Assembly: GCA_016235595.1 (NCBI GenBank)
Contig: JACRJX010000007.1
Coordinates: 1 to 64,000 of the forward strand
Direction: 5' to 3'
DNA: 64,000 nt
Origin: Verrucomicrobiota bacterium
GTDB lineage: Bacteria; Verrucomicrobiota; Verrucomicrobiia; CAIQCK01
A program made the translations under genes and the position numbers. Below, piece by piece: positions 61,417 to 64,000 of this stretch. The number at the start of each line of letters is the position of its first letter. Positions within the stretch are counted from its first letter, which is position 1. The notes beneath the pieces are model-generated. The model searched no databases. It saw only the letters and a program-made list of their open reading frames with translations, and was not told the DNA's origin.

Positions 61417-62859
61417 ATGGCTGCCCGGCCGTCAGCGAAACGCAGACCTCTCCGCGTCCTGCTCGTGGAGGATTGCGTGGCCGATGCTCTTCTGATCGTG
61501 CACGAACTGGAACGAAGCGGTTACGAGCCTGTTCACGAACGGGTGGAGGCGGCGGAAGCGATGACCGCTGCCCTGAAGAAGCAATCGTGGGACATTGTTC
61601 TGTCGGACCACAACATGCTGCGCTTTAACTCGCTGGACGCGATGGCGATCTTGAAAGGGCACGAGCCGAACGTGCCGTTCATCATCGTATCCGGCGCCAT
61701 TGGCGAGGAGACGGCGGTGGCCGCGGTGAAGAGCGGAGCTGCGGACTATGTCTCAAAATTCAATCTGGCGCATCTGCCATCGGCTGTGGAGCGCGCGTTG
61801 CGCGAGTCCGACCAGCGCCGGGCCTTGAGGGAAAGCGAGGAGGTTTTTCGCAAGCTGAGCGAATGCTCGCCAGCGGGCGTTTTTCTGACGGACGCGAAGG
61901 GGTGGGTCACTTACACCAATCCGCGCTGGCGAACCATCTTCGGCCTGGAGTCGGGAGAAGAAGCCGTGCGGGAGTGGACGCAGGTCATTCACCCGAAGGA
62001 TCGCGCCCGAGTGTTGGAGCGGTGGAATGAGTGTGTGAGGGAGGGCGGCGAATACGAGCAGGAGTTCTGTTTGCAGCTTGCTGACGGGAGTGACCGGTGG
62101 GTTTACATCCGCGCGTCGGCCATGCGCGCCGAGCGCGGGAAATATACCGGCCATGTGGGGACGGTTACGGACATTACAGAGCGCAAACAAGCCGAACAAG
62201 CGCGCGTCCACCTTGTTCAGAAACTTATCACGGCTCAGGAAGACGAATGTCGCCGGGTGTCGGTCGAATTGCACGACCAGTTGGGACAAGGGCTGACAGC
62301 CATGATGCTGGGATTGAATGCCCTGCAGGCGTCAAAGGCGGGCGGGGGATCGAATGGCCGGCAACTGCAGCAATTGCAGGAACTGGCCAATGATCTGACG
62401 CGCCGGGTGCATCGGCTTGCGTGGGAACTGCGGCCAGCGGCTTTGGACGACTTGGGTCTGACCAGCGCACTGAAGCGTTACGTCGAGGAGTGGGCGCGCC
62501 GCAGCGACGTCGCGGCGGATTTTCATGTCAGTGGCCAGGCCGACCAGCGGCTGCAACCGTCCGTGGAGACCACATTCTACCGTGTTGTCCAAGAAGCGCT
62601 GACGAATGTGAACAAGCACGCTCGGGCGACCCGGGTGAGCGTTCTGTTGGATTATCGGCGCGACTCTGTGCTTGTTATTGTGGAAGATAACGGCAAAGGT
62701 TTTGATGTTAACACGGTTATGAACGGCATCAACTCATCGGGTCGCTTGGGTCTGCTGGGAATGCAGGAGCGCGCCACGCTGGTTGGCGCGAAGTTCAACA
62801 TTGAATCCACGCCGGACGCAGGAACCACGGTATTCTTGAGCCGCTCCTTGGAAACGTAA
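61417..62859 (+). CDS. Hybrid sensor histidine kinase (REC-PAS-HisKA_3-HATPase)
   Basis: A 480-residue cytoplasmic kinase. An N-terminal receiver domain (about 10-125; VLLVEDC, phosphoacceptor Asp in IVLSDHNM, Lys in YVSKF) is followed by a PAS/PAC domain (about 140-260), a HisKA_3 dimerisation helix with the phosphorylated His in SVELHDQLGQG (about 285) and a HATPase_c domain (EALTNVNKHA, VEDNGKGFD, GLLGMQERA). This is the NarX/DegS class that pairs with NarL-type regulators, as encoded next. Start ATG 61417; GTG 61402 is possible. Confidence 0.92.
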   Translation: MAARPSAKRRPLRVLLVEDCVADALLIVHELERSGYEPVHERVEAAEAMTAALKKQSWDIVLSDHNMLRFNSLDAMAILKGHEPNVPFIIVSGAIGEETAVAAVKSGAADYVSKFNLAHLPSAVERALRESDQRRALRESEEVFRKLSECSPAGVFLTDAKGWVTYTNPRWRTIFGLESGEEAVREWTQVIHPKDRARVLERWNECVREGGEYEQEFCLQLADGSDRWVYIRASAMRAERGKYTGHVGTVTDITERKQAEQARVHLVQKLITAQEDECRRVSVELHDQLGQGLTAMMLGLNALQASKAGGGSNGRQLQQLQELANDLTRRVHRLAWELRPAALDDLGLTSALKRYVEEWARRSDVAADFHVSGQADQRLQPSVETTFYRVVQEALTNVNKHARATRVSVLLDYRRDSVLVIVEDNGKGFDVNTVMNGINSSGRLGLLGMQERATLVGAKFNIESTPDAGTTVFLSRSLET

Positions 62860-62862
62860 GAA

Positions 62863-63534
62863 TTGAAAGCCTCTCCATCCAATCGAAAAATTCGTGTTCT
62901 TCTGGCCGACGATCACACCGTCGTGCGCGAAGGGCTGAAGTATTTGCTCAACCAGCAGCCAGACATGACGGTCGTGGGCGAGGCCGTGGACGGGGAAGAT
63001 GCCATTCAACAGGCCAAGACACTCACGCCCAACGTTGTCGTGATGGATATCTCCATGCCTCGATGCAATGGGATGCAAGCCACCGAACGTCTGAAACACT
63101 CGCATCCGGAAATCAAGGTGTTGGTGTTAAGTGCCTACGAGAACATTGATTACCTGCGCCGGCTGCTTAAGGCGGGGGCGTCGGGGTACGTAACCAAGCG
63201 CTCAGCGGCAATGGAGTTGACCCGCGCCATCCGCACCGTCAACGCGGGGGAGATCTACCTCGACTCGGCATCGGCGGGCATTTTGGCAAGCGACATGGCA
63301 GGGCGATCACCCGACAGCGACGTAAGGACAGGCGAACCCATCAGCCCCCGGGAGACAGAGGTCCTGCGCGATATCGCACGGGGCTATTCCAACAAGGAAA
63401 TCGCAGCGCGCCTTCAAATCAGCATCAAAACGGTGGAAACCTACAAAGCCCGTCTGATGGAGAAGCTCAAATTGCACAGCCGTGTGGATATCGTGCGCTA
63501 TGCGTCCCATCAGGGGTGGTTGGAAGAGAACTAG
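62863..63534 (+). CDS. NarL/FixJ-family response regulator
   Basis: A 223-residue regulator with a receiver domain (LLADDHTVVREGL, phosphoacceptor in VVVMDISMP near residue 62, LVLSAYE, Lys in YVTKRSA) and a C-terminal LuxR-type helix-turn-helix (SPRETEVLRDIARGYSNKEIA, then KTVETYKARLMEKL). It starts with TTG 62863, three bases after the kinase stop; no ATG is available. It is the partner of the upstream kinase and lies 278 bases upstream of a Flp pilin gene that it may regulate. Confidence 0.93.
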   Translation: MKASPSNRKIRVLLADDHTVVREGLKYLLNQQPDMTVVGEAVDGEDAIQQAKTLTPNVVVMDISMPRCNGMQATERLKHSHPEIKVLVLSAYENIDYLRRLLKAGASGYVTKRSAAMELTRAIRTVNAGEIYLDSASAGILASDMAGRSPDSDVRTGEPISPRETEVLRDIARGYSNKEIAARLQISIKTVETYKARLMEKLKLHSRVDIVRYASHQGWLEEN

Positions 63535-63694
63535 CAGATGGGGAGCAGAGGCCCTGTTTGATATTTCTGTCGCGTTTTTCAAGTCACCACAAACCGGCTG
63601 TTTCGTGTCGGGGATTCCCCTGATGCTCCCACGCGCATCCTCCCGACGTGTCAAACAAGGCTCCCAACGGTAGGGTACAACACGCTAAAAAATA

Positions 63695-63723
63695 GTGACA
63701 TGCCGGGAAATGAGGGTTATGAT
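63695..63723 (+). promoter_or_regulatory. Sigma-70-like promoter of the Flp pilin gene
   Basis: GTGACA and TATGAT, each five of six to consensus, are separated by exactly 17 bases. Transcription would start near 63730, leaving a leader of about 83 bases before the pilin ATG, which has a GAGGAG ribosome site. Confidence 0.6.
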
Positions 63724-63812
63724 ACGGCATAGGAAATGCTACCGGTCGGCTAGGTTTGATCGGCTGGCGTCACAACGAAAATAAGCTAATAAATACTGAG
63801 GAGAAACGGAAC

Positions 63813-64000
63813 ATGAGGATCCAGAAAGCAAGGAAGAGCGGGCAATCGCTGGTGGAATACGGGTTGGTGCTGGCGTTGATCGCCATTGTGGCCATCTTGG
63901 TGGTGAAGGCCGTGGGTACTCAAACCACGAGCACCTTCGATAACGTCCAGAGCCAGATGTCGTCAGCGGGCGTTGCGAGCACATCGCCGACAGCCGCCAG
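63813..64000 (+). CDS. Flp-type (type IVb) pilin, partial at right edge
   Basis: At least 62 residues are visible and the frame is open at the window end. A short basic leader (MRIQKARKSG) is followed by the Flp core GQSLVEYGLVLALIAIVAIL with the Glu-Tyr pair typical of type IVb prepilins, then TTSTFDNVQSQM. Cleavage would occur before the hydrophobic segment. Flp is the major pilin of the Tad system, whose TadE/TadG-like genes sit at 30.5-34.4 kb. Strong GAGGAG site 9 bases upstream of the ATG. Confidence 0.9.
   Translation, partial: MRIQKARKSGQSLVEYGLVLALIAIVAILVVKAVGTQTTSTFDNVQSQMSSAGVASTSPTAA

Overview
The window looks like a chromosomal segment of a GC-rich Gram-negative bacterium, most likely of the Verrucomicrobiota/PVC group. 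This is inferred from the gene families: Tat-exported Gfo/Idh/MocA oxidoreductases and sugar-phosphate-isomerase-like proteins, a PQQ-type beta-propeller with a built-in methyltransferase, secreted GH2 and GH20-like hydrolases, and a complete Tol-Pal system. No marker gene fixes the taxon. No rRNA, tRNA, CRISPR array, insertion sequence or phage gene was recognised.

Layout. 1-5.4 kb (minus): a translationally coupled cluster of corrinoid protein, UroD/MtaA-like protein and DUF1638 protein, followed by a very large GAF/PAS sensor that runs off the left edge. 5.8-9.3 kb (plus): glcDEF glycolate oxidase. 9.4-14.7 kb: secreted propeller-methyltransferase and secreted alpha/beta hydrolase. 14.7-16.0 kb (minus): Tat-exported Gfo/Idh/MocA protein. 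16.4-20.7 kb (plus): methyltransferase, DprE1-like oxidase, DprE2-like reductase and a double metallo-beta-lactamase protein. 20.7-25.5 kb (minus): carB then a DUF1846 protein. 25.8-30.1 kb: convergent GH2 and GH20-like secreted hydrolases. 30.5-34.4 kb (plus): TadE/TadG-type pilus-assembly genes, including two near-duplicate von Willebrand A proteins. 34.5-36.7 kb (minus): PHP phosphatase and aldo/keto reductase. 36.9-38.4 kb: ammonium transporter behind a candidate sigma-54 promoter. 38.7-45.9 kb (plus): an operon of four poorly understood envelope proteins (DUF2157, GDYxxLxY, DUF2339, DUF3999). 46.0-50.0 kb: cupin, alpha/beta hydrolase and lutABC. 50.4-57.0 kb: bacteriohemerythrin, then on the minus strand tolQ-tolR-tolA-tolB-pal, a terminator, tatA-tatC and a small coiled-coil protein. 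57.3-64 kb: membrane-anchored receiver, secreted C39-like protease, two sugar-isomerase-like proteins, a histidine kinase/NarL regulator pair and the start of a Flp pilin gene cut by the right edge.

Together the genes suggest a heterotroph that hydrolyses glycans outside the cytoplasm, oxidises the small 2-hydroxy acids glycolate and lactate through two parallel Fe-S/flavin systems, maintains its outer membrane by Tol-Pal, exports folded cofactor proteins by Tat and makes Flp-type pili. The least understood parts are the corrinoid/sensor cluster, the DprE1/DprE2-like pair outside actinobacteria, the four-gene DUF operon and a TatC with a large extra periplasmic segment. Frequent ATGA or GTGA stop/start overlaps show tight translational coupling. 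Many long reading frames antisense to these genes are GC-driven shadows and were not annotated.
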